A stretch of 14,211 nucleotides of DNA from Actinomycetes bacterium (GCA_021791615.1 JAJYWG010000391.1:1-14211), one strand, 5' to 3'. Counted from the stretch's first letter, positions 6,755 through 13,534 are shown. The notes: a model not told the origin generated them from the sequence alone. Translations and numbers: made by a program.

Positions 6755-7990
6755 ATGTCGTGGGGGTACCGGGGGGGGGCGGGCGATCTCACCACCGTGG
6801 CCGCCATCACCCCGCCCCCGTCCCCACCCGTTCACCCGCGACTTGCAATCGGGGCAACGTTCCAGGTTCACCGCAACAGCCTCAACTTCCTGCGGCTTGT
6901 CCTGGCCCTAGCCGTCGTGTTTTCACACGCCATCACCATCGGGCTCTTCGGCAGCGAGAACTTCCTGGGCAAGACCACGCTCGGCACTTTGGCCGTGTAC
7001 GGGTTCTTTGGGATCAGCGGTTACCTGATCGCAGGCAGTGCCGAGCGCAACCACGTCGGGCGCTATCTCTGGCAGCGGGTCCTTCGGATATTCCCCGCCT
7101 TCTGGACGTGCATGTTCGTGACGGCTTTCGTGTTCGGCACCGTCGTCTGGTACCACGCCAATCCCCTGCTGGCGTCCCGCTGCGGCGTCTCCTGCTACCT
7201 GTCCGAGCCTGGGGGCCCTGTCGGCTACTTCCTGCGCAATTTGTGGATCCAGGCGCCGCAGTCCACCATCGCCCACACCCTGCCGTTGGGCTACTTTCGC
7301 CCGGTCTGGAACGGTTCGGTGTGGACCTTGTACTTCGAGTGCATGTGCTACGTGCTTCTCGCCGTCCTCTCGGTGGCCGGTCTGCTCCGTCATCGCCTCG
7401 CCGTGGCCCTCTTAGCCGCAACGATCTGGCTCACCGAGATCGTCATAACGTCGGTCCCCCAGTTCAACCAGCACTTCTCGCCCTCCGACAACTGGGACGC
7501 CATGAAGCTTCTCACCTTCGTCCCTGTGTTCCTCGGAGGGTCCCTGCTCTACCTGTACCGTGATCGGGTCCCAGACTCCGGGCTTCTCGCGCTGGCCTGC
7601 GCTCTCGCCTTTCTCTCCGGGCTCGTGCTCCCCCTGGGGAACAGCACGCCCGCTTTTACCTTGACCAGTACCGATCTGACGTCGGTCTTCCTGGCGTACC
7701 CTCTGCTGTGGCTGGGAATCCACCTGCCGCTGCACCAGGTCGGGGCCCGAAACGACTACTCCTACGGGGTGTACATCTACGCCTTTCCAGTCCAGCAGCT
7801 ACTGGTGAACTGGGGAGCTAACCGCTGGGGGTACTGGCCATACGCCTTCCTGAGTGTTGCTGCCGTGGCGCCAGTCGCTGCAGCCAGCTGGTGGGTCGTA
7901 GAGAGGCACGCGCTCCGGCTCAAGACGGTTCGATGGCCGCTCCCGACCCGCCTCGGTCAGCGCGCCTCGGAGGACCCTCGACTCGAATGA
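6755..7990 (+). CDS. Acyltransferase family 3 (OafA-like) integral membrane protein
   Basis: From ATG 6755 the product is 411 aa and polytopic, with about 10 hydrophobic segments. Family landmarks are RNSLNFLRLVLALAVVFSHA (40-59), with the conserved Arg and the catalytic-type His58; FFGISGYLIAGS (84-95); the RVLRIFPAFW motif (108-117); PVWNGSVWTLYFE (183-195); NDYSYGVYIYAFPVQQ (333-348); and terminal WVVERHAL (380-387). The family transfers acetyl or other acyl groups to sugars of surface polysaccharides, lipids or glycosylated products. This copy lacks the SGNH domain that many relatives carry, while an isolated decayed SGNH piece lies 4 kb upstream. The start is uncertain: ATG 6755 and GTG 6797 are both possible, neither has a clear ribosome binding site, and a run of nine G (6771-6779) lies between them. 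The N-terminal 38 residues are Pro/Gly-rich and unconserved in appearance. Confidence 0.88.
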   Translation: MSWGYRGGAGDLTTVAAITPPPSPPVHPRLAIGATFQVHRNSLNFLRLVLALAVVFSHAITIGLFGSENFLGKTTLGTLAVYGFFGISGYLIAGSAERNHVGRYLWQRVLRIFPAFWTCMFVTAFVFGTVVWYHANPLLASRCGVSCYLSEPGGPVGYFLRNLWIQAPQSTIAHTLPLGYFRPVWNGSVWTLYFECMCYVLLAVLSVAGLLRHRLAVALLAATIWLTEIVITSVPQFNQHFSPSDNWDAMKLLTFVPVFLGGSLLYLYRDRVPDSGLLALACALAFLSGLVLPLGNSTPAFTLTSTDLTSVFLAYPLLWLGIHLPLHQVGARNDYSYGVYIYAFPVQQLLVNWGANRWGYWPYAFLSVAAVAPVAAASWWVVERHALRLKTVRWPLPTRLGQRASEDPRLE

Positions 7991-8295
7991 CCGGGGAGCC
8001 CCGCCCTTTCGCCCCCTGTTGCCTCACGTCAAATCCTCCGGGAAGCTTGATTCGTTGCCTCAGGGAAAACCTCCGGATGGGGGCTCTTGTTGAAGGCCCT
8101 GTTCATCGGTGGCTTGACCGGTGCAGGGGCCTTGCTCCGGGCCAACCTTTCGAGCCGCTCGGTCAGCTCGCGGATCTGCGGTAGAGGTCGCCGGGTCGGA
8201 TGGAGACCATGATCGCCTCCATGGCGTGCTGCGAGGCGCTCGTGACCCGTCTTGACTTCCTGCGCTCCTTCAGAGATGGAATCGAGGATGGAGTC
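7991..8295. other. Gene-poor stretch before the chimeric transposase/recombinase ORF
   Basis: No recognisable gene was found in these 305 bp. A 94-codon minus-strand frame (8029-8313) has a coiled-coil-like RELTERLERLARSK piece but no family I recognise, and it overlaps the next gene's start, so it is not called. Near-repeats of CCTCCGG occur at about 8034 and 8070. No IS3-type terminal repeat was found upstream of the OrfA start, which suggests the left end of that element is lost or altered. Confidence 0.4.
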
Positions 8296-9069
8296 ATGGA
8301 TACCCACGAGCACACCAATCAGCCCTCACAGCGGCGCTACACCCCTGAAGAGAAAGCACAAGCAGTTCACCTGGTCCGCCAGCTCTGCCGTGAGTTCGGT
8401 CCTGAGCTCGGGACCGTCGGACGCGTCGCCCGCCAGCTCGGCCACGAAACCGAGTCCGTCCAGGCCTGGGTTCGCCAGGCCGACATCGACGAAGGTCACG
8501 AGCCCAAGACGACGACCGAAGACGCCCGGAGGATCAAAGAGCTCGAACAAGAGAACAAGGAGCTGAAGCGGGCGAACGAGATCCTGGAGAACGAGCACCG
8601 GTCGCTGCACAAGGCACATCTGGCAGATGCCGGGCCGGTCGAACTGCTCGGCGAGGAGCAGGCCAGGATCACCGACGAGCTGGCCAAGGCCAGAGCACTG
8701 ATGCCCAATGCGGAGATTCACTGGGAGCAATTCGAGCGCAACCTGCGTCACGCTCTCGCCCTGGCCAGCAACCTGGGCTCAACCTATGCCAAGGCCAACG
8801 AGAAGGTCCGCAGGCAGATGAACGAGGCAATCTTCGAGGAGATCCTCGTCGAAGTTGACGGATCGGTGGTCTACGCACGGATGGCTCAGCCCTTCGCCGC
8901 CTTCCACGACGAGGAGTTCCGCACCTGGGGTGTCAACTACGGGGAGAACTCCGGTCCCTTTCAGGACCGGGGTTCGAACACCGACACTTTGGTGGAGGTG
9001 CGTTGTCGCTATTCGAACTCGGCCGAGGTCCTGGCGGATCTCCGTGCGCTGGGCAAGTTGACCAGCTAA
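8296..9069 (+). CDS. Chimeric ORF: IS3-family OrfA N-terminus joined to serine recombinase C-terminus
   Basis: The 257-aa frame begins at ATG 8296, chosen because GAGG lies 8 nt upstream and the protein there matches an IS3 OrfA opening. Residues 13-97 are OrfA-like: RRYTPEEKAQAVHLVRQL, a helix-turn-helix around 38-62 (TVGRVARQLG...VQAWVRQ), then the leucine-zipper-like LEQENKELKRANEIL (83-97). Instead of an OrfB overlap, the frame continues into EHRSLHKAHLADAGPVELLGEEQARI and VRRQMNEAIFEEILVEVDG...AQPFAAF (about 99-202). This is the coiled-coil and C-terminal region of large serine recombinases. The recombinase catalytic and zinc-ribbon parts, and the IS3 DDE domain, are absent. The product could bind DNA and oligomerise but cannot catalyse transposition or recombination. 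It may equally be a non-functional relic of one insertion or deletion event. Confidence 0.75.
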   Translation: MDTHEHTNQPSQRRYTPEEKAQAVHLVRQLCREFGPELGTVGRVARQLGHETESVQAWVRQADIDEGHEPKTTTEDARRIKELEQENKELKRANEILENEHRSLHKAHLADAGPVELLGEEQARITDELAKARALMPNAEIHWEQFERNLRHALALASNLGSTYAKANEKVRRQMNEAIFEEILVEVDGSVVYARMAQPFAAFHDEEFRTWGVNYGENSGPFQDRGSNTDTLVEVRCRYSNSAEVLADLRALGKLTS

Positions 9070-9332
9070 CTCGCGAGGTACTGTTCCAGGGCGCGACGAA
9101 TGACTTCGCTGGTGGAAATGTGTTCCTCGGCGGCTCGGTCATCGAGTGCCCGGCGGACCTCGGGCGGGAGCCGGACGGCGGTCAGCCCGGCAGGTTCCTC
9201 GCCGAGGGTCGGGCGACCGACCCGGCGGCGCAGCCGGGAGGGGTCGAGGCCAGCATCGGCCTTCTCTTCGGCCCGCCGCCAGAAGTTCTCGTCCATCGTC
9301 TCTCCTGTCTTGGCTTTGCGGGATTCGGTCAT
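9066..9332 (-). CDS. Ribbon-helix-helix (CopG/BrnA-like) antitoxin
   Basis: An 88-aa protein whose C-terminal 40 residues form a ribbon-helix-helix domain: LTAVRLPPEVRRALDDRAAEEHISTSEVIRRAL, with beta strand TAVRLP, then helix, turn and helix. The N-terminal part, with DENFWRRAEEKAD and GRPTLG, would contact the toxin. Type II antitoxins of this kind neutralise the partner and repress the operon. The start at ATG 9332 overlaps the toxin stop (ATGA) and has AGGAGG eight bases upstream, inside the toxin's last codons. A second in-frame ATG at 9296 also has a strong AGGAG five bases before it, so a 76-aa shorter form is possible. The 3' end overlaps the chimeric upstream ORF's stop region by 4 bp in convergent orientation. 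Translational coupling with the toxin is likely. Confidence 0.82.
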   Translation of the reverse strand: MTESRKAKTGETMDENFWRRAEEKADAGLDPSRLRRRVGRPTLGEEPAGLTAVRLPPEVRRALDDRAAEEHISTSEVIRRALEQYLAS

Positions 9333-9601
9333 GGGAGCAGCCTCCTGTACTTTCGGCGCATCGGCATAGCGTGGAAGGCGATCTCCTCGCCCAGCGCGTC
9401 GACGGCGGTCAGCACCTCGAGCAGGGTGCCAGCGGTGTCGGGGCCGAGGTAGAGCACGTAGGGATCGTCCAGGTCGTCGTAGATGGCGAGCGCGTTGGTG
9501 ATGGCGTGGCGGATGTCGTCGGCGCTACAGCCGTGTTTGAGTGCCGAGTCTCGAACCTCCAAGAGAGTATCGTATAACAAAATATCGGGTGGCAGGATCA
9601 T
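9329..9601 (-). CDS. Small toxin-like partner protein of the RHH antitoxin (BrnT-like position, uncharacterised family)
   Basis: From ATG 9601 this is 90 aa: SALKHGCSADDIRHAITNAL, then YVLYLGPDTAGTLLEV, then FHAMPMRRKYRRLLP at the end. The KHG...DI.HA...YLGP...LLEV...HAM..R.KY pattern matches small actinobacterial proteins that are repeatedly encoded directly before ribbon-helix-helix antitoxins. By analogy with BrnT it may be a ribonuclease, but this is inference. It is first in a two-gene operon with 4-bp ATGA overlap. The start is uncertain. ATG 9601 has a weak AGGA about 11 nt upstream and lies only 3 bp from the divergent GNAT start. TTG 9562 (77 aa) would begin right before the conserved part and leave an AT-rich intergenic promoter for both genes, but has no Shine-Dalgarno. 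Confidence 0.7.
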   Translation of the reverse strand: MILPPDILLYDTLLEVRDSALKHGCSADDIRHAITNALAIYDDLDDPYVLYLGPDTAGTLLEVLTAVDALGEEIAFHAMPMRRKYRRLLP

Positions 9602-9604
9602 CAC
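9563..9604. promoter_or_regulatory. AT-rich patch, probable divergent promoter for the GNAT and/or toxin-antitoxin genes
   Basis: The segment around 9573-9592 (TATAACAAAATATC) is sharply AT-rich in otherwise GC-rich DNA. TATAAC at 9573-9578 fits a -10 box for the plus-strand GNAT gene, with AGGA (9595-9598) as ribosome binding site before GTG 9605. The reverse strand offers TTATAC or TACGAT as -10 boxes for the toxin if translation starts at TTG 9562. If the toxin starts at ATG 9601 the patch lies inside its coding region. Confidence 0.45.
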
Positions 9605-10159
9605 GTGATCCGTCCTGCGCAACCAGCCGATGCTGGCGCTCAGCGGGACGTCGAGCGTGCTGCGGGTTCTCGTTTCCTGGAAGTGGGCATGGCTGACGTG
9701 GCCGCCGACGAGCCGATGAGCAGCCAGCAATTGGTGGCCTACGCGAGAGCAGGCCGCTCGTGGGTAGCGACCGACCAAGAAGACCATGTGGTGGGCTACG
9801 TGGTGGTGGAGTTGATCGACGGATGCGCCCACATCGAACAGGTGAGCGTCGAGCCGGGACGCCAGGGCCAGGGACTGGGTCGGGCACTTATCAACGAGGT
9901 CGAGGGCTGGGCGGCGGCCGAAGGGCTCGACGCGATAACCCTGACGACGTTCGCCGAGGTGCCGTGGAACAGGCCGCTGTACGAACATCTCGGCTTTCGA
10001 GTCCTCGAGGAGGAAGAGCTGTCGCCGGGGCTGCATGCTCTGCGAAACGACGAGGCGGCCCATGGTCTCGACCCCGAGCTCAGGGTGTGCATGCGCAAGC
10101 CTGTCCACCGGTTTGACGCCAAGCCGGCAGGCTCGCTCGGACCTCTCAACGACCCATAG
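9605..10159 (+). CDS. GNAT family N-acetyltransferase
   Basis: A 184-aa protein from GTG 9605, with AGGA seven bases upstream. The opening, IRPAQPADAGAQRDVERAAGSRF, is typical for this GNAT subgroup. The acetyl-CoA binding motif A is IEQVSVEPGRQGQGLGRALI (77-96), with the Q/R-x-x-G-x-G/A loop RQGQGLG (86-92). Motif B is NRPLYEHLGFRVL (122-134). The FAEVPWNRPLYEHLGF and ELSPGLHALRNDEAAHGLD pieces mark a common actinobacterial subgroup of unassigned substrate, sometimes annotated as small-molecule or antibiotic acetyltransferases. The last 15 residues, after CMRKPV, look like an unconserved tail. It is divergent from the toxin-antitoxin pair, with starts 3 bp apart, so expression of the two may be linked. 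Confidence 0.88.
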   Translation: MIRPAQPADAGAQRDVERAAGSRFLEVGMADVAADEPMSSQQLVAYARAGRSWVATDQEDHVVGYVVVELIDGCAHIEQVSVEPGRQGQGLGRALINEVEGWAAAEGLDAITLTTFAEVPWNRPLYEHLGFRVLEEEELSPGLHALRNDEAAHGLDPELRVCMRKPVHRFDAKPAGSLGPLNDP

Positions 10160-10390
10160 CCAGGTCTTCAGACGGAAGCCACCTGGCCCGGCTGAGCGGC
10201 TGGACGTGAAAGGCGGCCGACTCTGCCATGGGCAGTACCGGCCGCCCTTCGACGGGGTATTCACCGTGTCCGAGTTCGAATACGGAACACGAGTGGTGGT
10301 GGTGCCTCCAAAAGCCAACCGCTGCCGATCCCCGGCCAGCCGATCTACCTGGGAGAACGCAAGCTGACCGTCCCCACCTGCCGAGACGAG
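10160..10390. other. 231 bp without a recognised gene
   Basis: Between the GNAT stop and the next ORF, all frames are short or look non-native. The frame of the following ORF stays open upstream to about 10290 (LPIPGQPIYLGERKLTVPT) without an ATG, GTG or TTG that I could justify. The real N-terminus of that protein may therefore reach into this stretch or have been lost to a frameshift. Confidence 0.4.
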
Positions 10391-10630
10391 GTGGTCGGAG
10401 TGGTGGAGGAACTGGCCGCTGCAGGTGGAGCGCCGCTCTTCACCGTAGAGATGGTCCACGCCAAGATGGTGTCTTGCTTCGGGTCCGGCTGGTCCCGGGC
10501 AACGGTCGCCAAGACCATGCTGCGGATGACCCGCCCGGCCCGCCGTCCTCCATACCTGCAGCTGAACCGAGTGGGTGGAGGTTGGTATCGGGTGGGCGGA
10601 TGCGTTCCGTCTCTTCGCTTGGGAGGGTGA
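10391..10630 (+). CDS. Small winged-helix-like protein, possibly N-terminally incomplete
   Basis: The 79-aa product from GTG 10391 reads VVGVVEELAAAG, then LFTVEMVHAKMVSCFGSGWSRATVAKTMLRMT, then RPPYLQLNRVGGGWYRVGG. The pattern resembles small actinobacterial proteins with a winged-helix fold: a FT.eev...M...g..y.esTv.k.m...M helix pair, then P.Y..LeRVG.G.YR at the wing. DNA binding is a plausible role but not shown. The coding-like sequence continues upstream in frame (PIPGQPIYLGERKLTVPTCRDE), so the true start may be earlier or the gene may have lost its start. No clear ribosome binding site precedes GTG 10391. It ends 5 bp from the convergent stop of the membrane-protein gene, and no terminator hairpin was seen between them. 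Confidence 0.5.
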   Translation: MVGVVEELAAAGGAPLFTVEMVHAKMVSCFGSGWSRATVAKTMLRMTRPARRPPYLQLNRVGGGWYRVGGCVPSLRLGG

Positions 10631-10635
10631 CTTTC

Positions 10636-11985
10636 TCACGCACGCCCGAGAGGGGTCAGCTTCTGGATTCCGCTGCGGCGAAGAACGCGCCTCCCGGTGC
10701 GGTCCAGCGTCGTGCTGGGGATCGCGGTGATAGCCCAGGCATAAGCATCGATCGTTTCGGCTTGGTAGATCGGCCGCTCTCCGGCGCCAGCCAGCCTGGC
10801 GATTCGGTTTCCGATGCCCTTGGCGGTGATCCCCAGGGCACTGCCGATGGTCGCGATCTGGGTCCAGACCTTCCCCGCTCCTGTGAGGTAGACGCCGGCC
10901 CAGGCGGTGAGACCCGCGGCGGCGAGGACGAGGAGCGCGATCGCGACCCAGTAGTGGCGGACCACGCGGCGGATGATGCGGGCGCTCCGGGCCAACGCCG
11001 CCTCGCCCGCTGCCACGTGTGCTTCCGGGGTGAGCAGCCCGTCGAGGCTCTGGGTACCGACCAACAGGTTCAACCAGACGTCGCCCTGTTGCAAGAGGGC
11101 CTGAGTGCCCACGTTGGCCAGCGCGTCCTTGGTCTCCTTCTTCTTGAGCGCACCAGGCTGGGCATCGTCGAGGGCGGCCCCGGACCAGTCGCTCCAGCGG
11201 CCCAGCGAGGTCTTCACCACTGCTGCGGTGTCGGCCGGAAAGTTTGGGGCCAAGGCATCCAGCCACCCCTGGAGCGTGACCACCCGATCCCGGCGTAACT
11301 CCTGCCTCAGCTTCGCCACCGTCTTCGGGATCCCCGCGTGCTCGGGGTCGAACTCCTTTCCTTCCAGCTCACCGGCCCGCTCCTGGTCGGGCAGGTACGT
11401 CGTGTCGCGCAGGGACCGTCCGAGCTGGTAAGCGAGGATCAGCGGCCGTCCGGCACAGGCCAAGGCGTCGAGGAACTTCAGGTGGAGTTGCTCCAGATCG
11501 GACTTGGCAGCTGCCCAGTCAACCTCGTTCCCGTCCAATCTCGTCTGCAGGGTGTGCAGCTCCCCGACTGGCATCGGCTCCTCCCCAGCGGGCAGGAGAC
11601 CACCCAAGGTGGCGCTCAGGTAGCTGATGCGGACTGCTTGCAGTCTTGAGCGGGGGAGTCGGTCCAGTTCGTGCTCGGTGGGAAGGATGCGCTCGAGGTC
11701 GCCGACCGTGACAGGGTGTGCGACGGCTGCAGCCAGATCGGCCATGGTCCAGCCGAGATCCAAGGCGGCGGGTACCGTGCCGGTGAGCGATGCGGAAGCC
11801 GTACCCGTGGGGTCCGACGGTAGCGGCGCCGGGTGGACAGTGTCGGTGCCAGAGTGCTGGGGGCCGGCGATCTGTTGGGCGGCGCCGGAAGCGGTGACTT
11901 CGACCGGATTGGGGGTGTCGTCTACCGCCACGGCGTGTCGCCCTCCGTATCGTCGGGCAGGTGACCCCTGCGGGTGATCGTACAT
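10636..11985 (-). CDS. Uncharacterised protein with C-terminal membrane segment, partner of SIR2-like gene
   Basis: A 449-aa protein from ATG 11985; TTG 12000 and GTG 11931 (GGAGG about 10 nt upstream) are alternative starts. The first 75 residues are low-complexity Pro/Thr/Ala. Residues about 80-335 are soluble and largely helical, with no domain I recognise: LDLGWTMADLAAAVAHPVTVGDLERILP, KSDLEQLHLKFLDALACAGRPLILAYQLGRSLRD, GWLDALAPNFPADTAAVVKTSLGRWSDW. A clear hydrophobic helix, YWVAIALLVLAAAGLTAWAG (345-364), is followed by a weaker one, KVWTQIATIGSALGITAKGIG (372-392), then ERPIYQAETIDAYAWAITAIP near the end, a pattern I associate with other uncharacterised actinobacterial membrane proteins. 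Its start lies 25 bp after the SIR2-like stop on the same strand, so co-transcription is likely. A sensor, effector or membrane anchor for the SIR2-like partner is plausible; function is unknown. Confidence 0.65.
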   Translation of the reverse strand: MYDHPQGSPARRYGGRHAVAVDDTPNPVEVTASGAAQQIAGPQHSGTDTVHPAPLPSDPTGTASASLTGTVPAALDLGWTMADLAAAVAHPVTVGDLERILPTEHELDRLPRSRLQAVRISYLSATLGGLLPAGEEPMPVGELHTLQTRLDGNEVDWAAAKSDLEQLHLKFLDALACAGRPLILAYQLGRSLRDTTYLPDQERAGELEGKEFDPEHAGIPKTVAKLRQELRRDRVVTLQGWLDALAPNFPADTAAVVKTSLGRWSDWSGAALDDAQPGALKKKETKDALANVGTQALLQQGDVWLNLLVGTQSLDGLLTPEAHVAAGEAALARSARIIRRVVRHYWVAIALLVLAAAGLTAWAGVYLTGAGKVWTQIATIGSALGITAKGIGNRIARLAGAGERPIYQAETIDAYAWAITAIPSTTLDRTGRRVLRRSGIQKLTPLGRA

Positions 11986-12010
11986 GGTGCCTGCCGCCAA
12001 CCCACCCCAG

Positions 12011-13420
12011 TCACCTGGCCATCTCGTCGATGAATGGTCCGTCCACGACTTCAGATCTGGCGCCGACGTAGATCAGCCGACCAGCCGCCCGTCGGTCGTA
12101 GCCGCTGCGCTTGGAATCGACGAGCGTCTCGGGATCGATGCCAATGACGCGGCAGACGTTCTTCAGGGGAGCCCCGAGATCGGGGTTGACGACCAGGATG
12201 CGGCTGCGCGGGTTGCTACGCCGGAGTAGGTCGTTGAAGTGCTCGTCCGCCAAGGCGAAGGAGTAGCCGACGATCACGATGACGTCGGCTTTCTGGAGGC
12301 GGTCGTCGACCTCGACCCACGTGCGGAGCTGTTCGCGGGACATGACGGGCTTGAAGCTGGTCGGGGGCACGATTGCCGGCAGGTCGATGGCACCGGGCTC
12401 TCGCACGTCCATGCGGAGGGTTCCCAGGAAGGTGGCGATGGTCGGGACGTCGGTTGCCTGCCGGAGCGCCGGGTCATCCGTCACCACCTGACGGTTGTCG
12501 ACATGTAGGTAGCGGTCGAGCCGGCCGTGGAAGAATCTCACCTGTTTGACGAGGGCAGGGGGGAAGAAGTTGGTGTAGTTGAAGGTGACGACATCGCCAC
12601 CGATCGACGGAAGCTTTGGGTAGATCGAGTCGTCGAGGGGCACGCGGTTCGCCGATCGGCTCCGCAGGAACGCCCACAGCATCCACGCGAGGTACAGGTA
12701 GGTCTTCTGGTCGGCGGGCCGGCCAGCCGAGAAGAGCATGAAGTAGGTCGAGAGGAGCTGTTCCACGTTGCTCGTGGCCTCGACGAAGAGGGTAAGCACG
12801 TCGCGTTCTTGGTCGCTCAGCTGATCTCCTCGCATGAGCGCTTCGCGAAACGCCGTCCGGAGGGCGTCCCCAGGGAGTTGGGTGAGAGTGAGCCGCTGGG
12901 GGTCGAGGATGGGCTCAGACTCCCCGGCATCCCGGCTTTGACCCGACAGACGGGCCAGCCCGGCGAGACTCGCAGCGGAGAGCTGGTTGCTGGTTGCCAT
13001 CTCGCAGAGCTGGTGGATCAGATTCCCGACCGGAGCCATCGTCTCGTCGGATCTGAGCTTGTCTACCACTGAGGTCAGCGTGGGTACGACATCGCCAGCC
13101 GAAGTGAACAGGTCGTTCAGGAAGACGTTGCTCTGGTCGCCCGCGTACTTGTCGAACGTGAAGCGCAAGTAGGGCAGCTTGGAACGAAGAGCCTGGTCGA
13201 TCGGCGCACCATCCGCATGGCTGAACGCGGCCAGCTCCGGTGCCAGTCCCGCGACGGTCGGGAGGCGGTACGGCACGTCGACACCGGCGCCGAGCACGAT
13301 CACTCGCCGACCGATCGACTCCGTTGCGGTCGATGTCGGAGCGAGCGGGCGTTCGGTCGCTGGGTTCGGAGTCTCTGTCGTGTGTGGCCGGGCGGGCCTC
13401 GGGCGTCGCCGTTTGGGCAT
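12011..13420 (-). CDS. SIR2/AbiH-like domain protein, candidate anti-phage NAD+-acting or nucleotide-binding effector
   Basis: A 469-aa protein from ATG 13420; a GGAAG lies about 15 nt upstream, so the ribosome binding site is weak. After a 38-residue basic, Pro/Thr-rich leader comes RVIVLGAGVDVPYRLPT (39-55), the Rossmann-like nucleotide-binding start seen as GAGvs..sGlP in SIR2 and GNGFDlahglPT in AbiH proteins. DVVTFNYTNFF (276-286) matches the NYD/NYT motif. RFFHGRLDR (295-303) supplies the HG pair at the place of the catalytic His (His298). VIVIVGYSFALADEHF (380-395) and RILVVNPD (407-414) complete the fold. Residues 56-275 are a helical insert with no recognised family. SIR2-like domains in phage defence often hydrolyse NAD+; that activity here is inferred. 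It is first of a two-gene unit with the membrane protein, and 114 bp downstream of a 5'-truncated gene on the same strand. Confidence 0.75.
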   Translation of the reverse strand: MPKRRRPRPARPHTTETPNPATERPLAPTSTATESIGRRVIVLGAGVDVPYRLPTVAGLAPELAAFSHADGAPIDQALRSKLPYLRFTFDKYAGDQSNVFLNDLFTSAGDVVPTLTSVVDKLRSDETMAPVGNLIHQLCEMATSNQLSAASLAGLARLSGQSRDAGESEPILDPQRLTLTQLPGDALRTAFREALMRGDQLSDQERDVLTLFVEATSNVEQLLSTYFMLFSAGRPADQKTYLYLAWMLWAFLRSRSANRVPLDDSIYPKLPSIGGDVVTFNYTNFFPPALVKQVRFFHGRLDRYLHVDNRQVVTDDPALRQATDVPTIATFLGTLRMDVREPGAIDLPAIVPPTSFKPVMSREQLRTWVEVDDRLQKADVIVIVGYSFALADEHFNDLLRRSNPRSRILVVNPDLGAPLKNVCRVIGIDPETLVDSKRSGYDRRAAGRLIYVGARSEVVDGPFIDEMAR

Positions 13421-13534
13421 CAGTCCGCAATTCTTCTTCCTACGGGCAGCCGATGCATGCTGGTCCGATGCGGAACGGGCTAACGCTGCACACCCTCGGG
13501 AATCCTTCGACCGAAGGCATCGCCAACTTACGCA

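Noticed and set aside
8029..8313. A 94-codon minus-strand frame with a coiled-coil-like stretch
   Set aside because: No recognised family, no ribosome binding site, and its 5' end lies inside the start of the OrfA-like gene.
8966..8990. tRNA T-arm-like GGTTCGAACACC
   Set aside because: The flanking five bases do not pair as a T stem, no acceptor or anticodon arm is present, and the site lies inside the recombinase-derived frame.
9329..11266. A 645-codon open frame on the minus strand ending with the toxin sequence
   Set aside because: Only its last 77-90 codons match a protein family. The rest is antisense to the GNAT and winged-helix-like genes and overlaps the membrane-protein gene in another frame, with low-complexity Arg/Gly/Pro composition typical of shadow frames in GC-rich DNA.
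10228..11298. A 356-codon plus-strand open frame
   Set aside because: It runs antisense to the membrane-protein gene and in another frame over the winged-helix-like ORF; its composition is that of a shadow.
12527..13072. A 181-codon plus-strand frame
   Set aside because: It is fully antisense to the SIR2-like gene, which carries several ordered family motifs.
13421..13534. Possible small gene or terminator between the truncated gene and the SIR2-like gene
   Set aside because: No hairpin followed by T residues and no start codon with a ribosome binding site; only a short GCATGC palindrome was seen.
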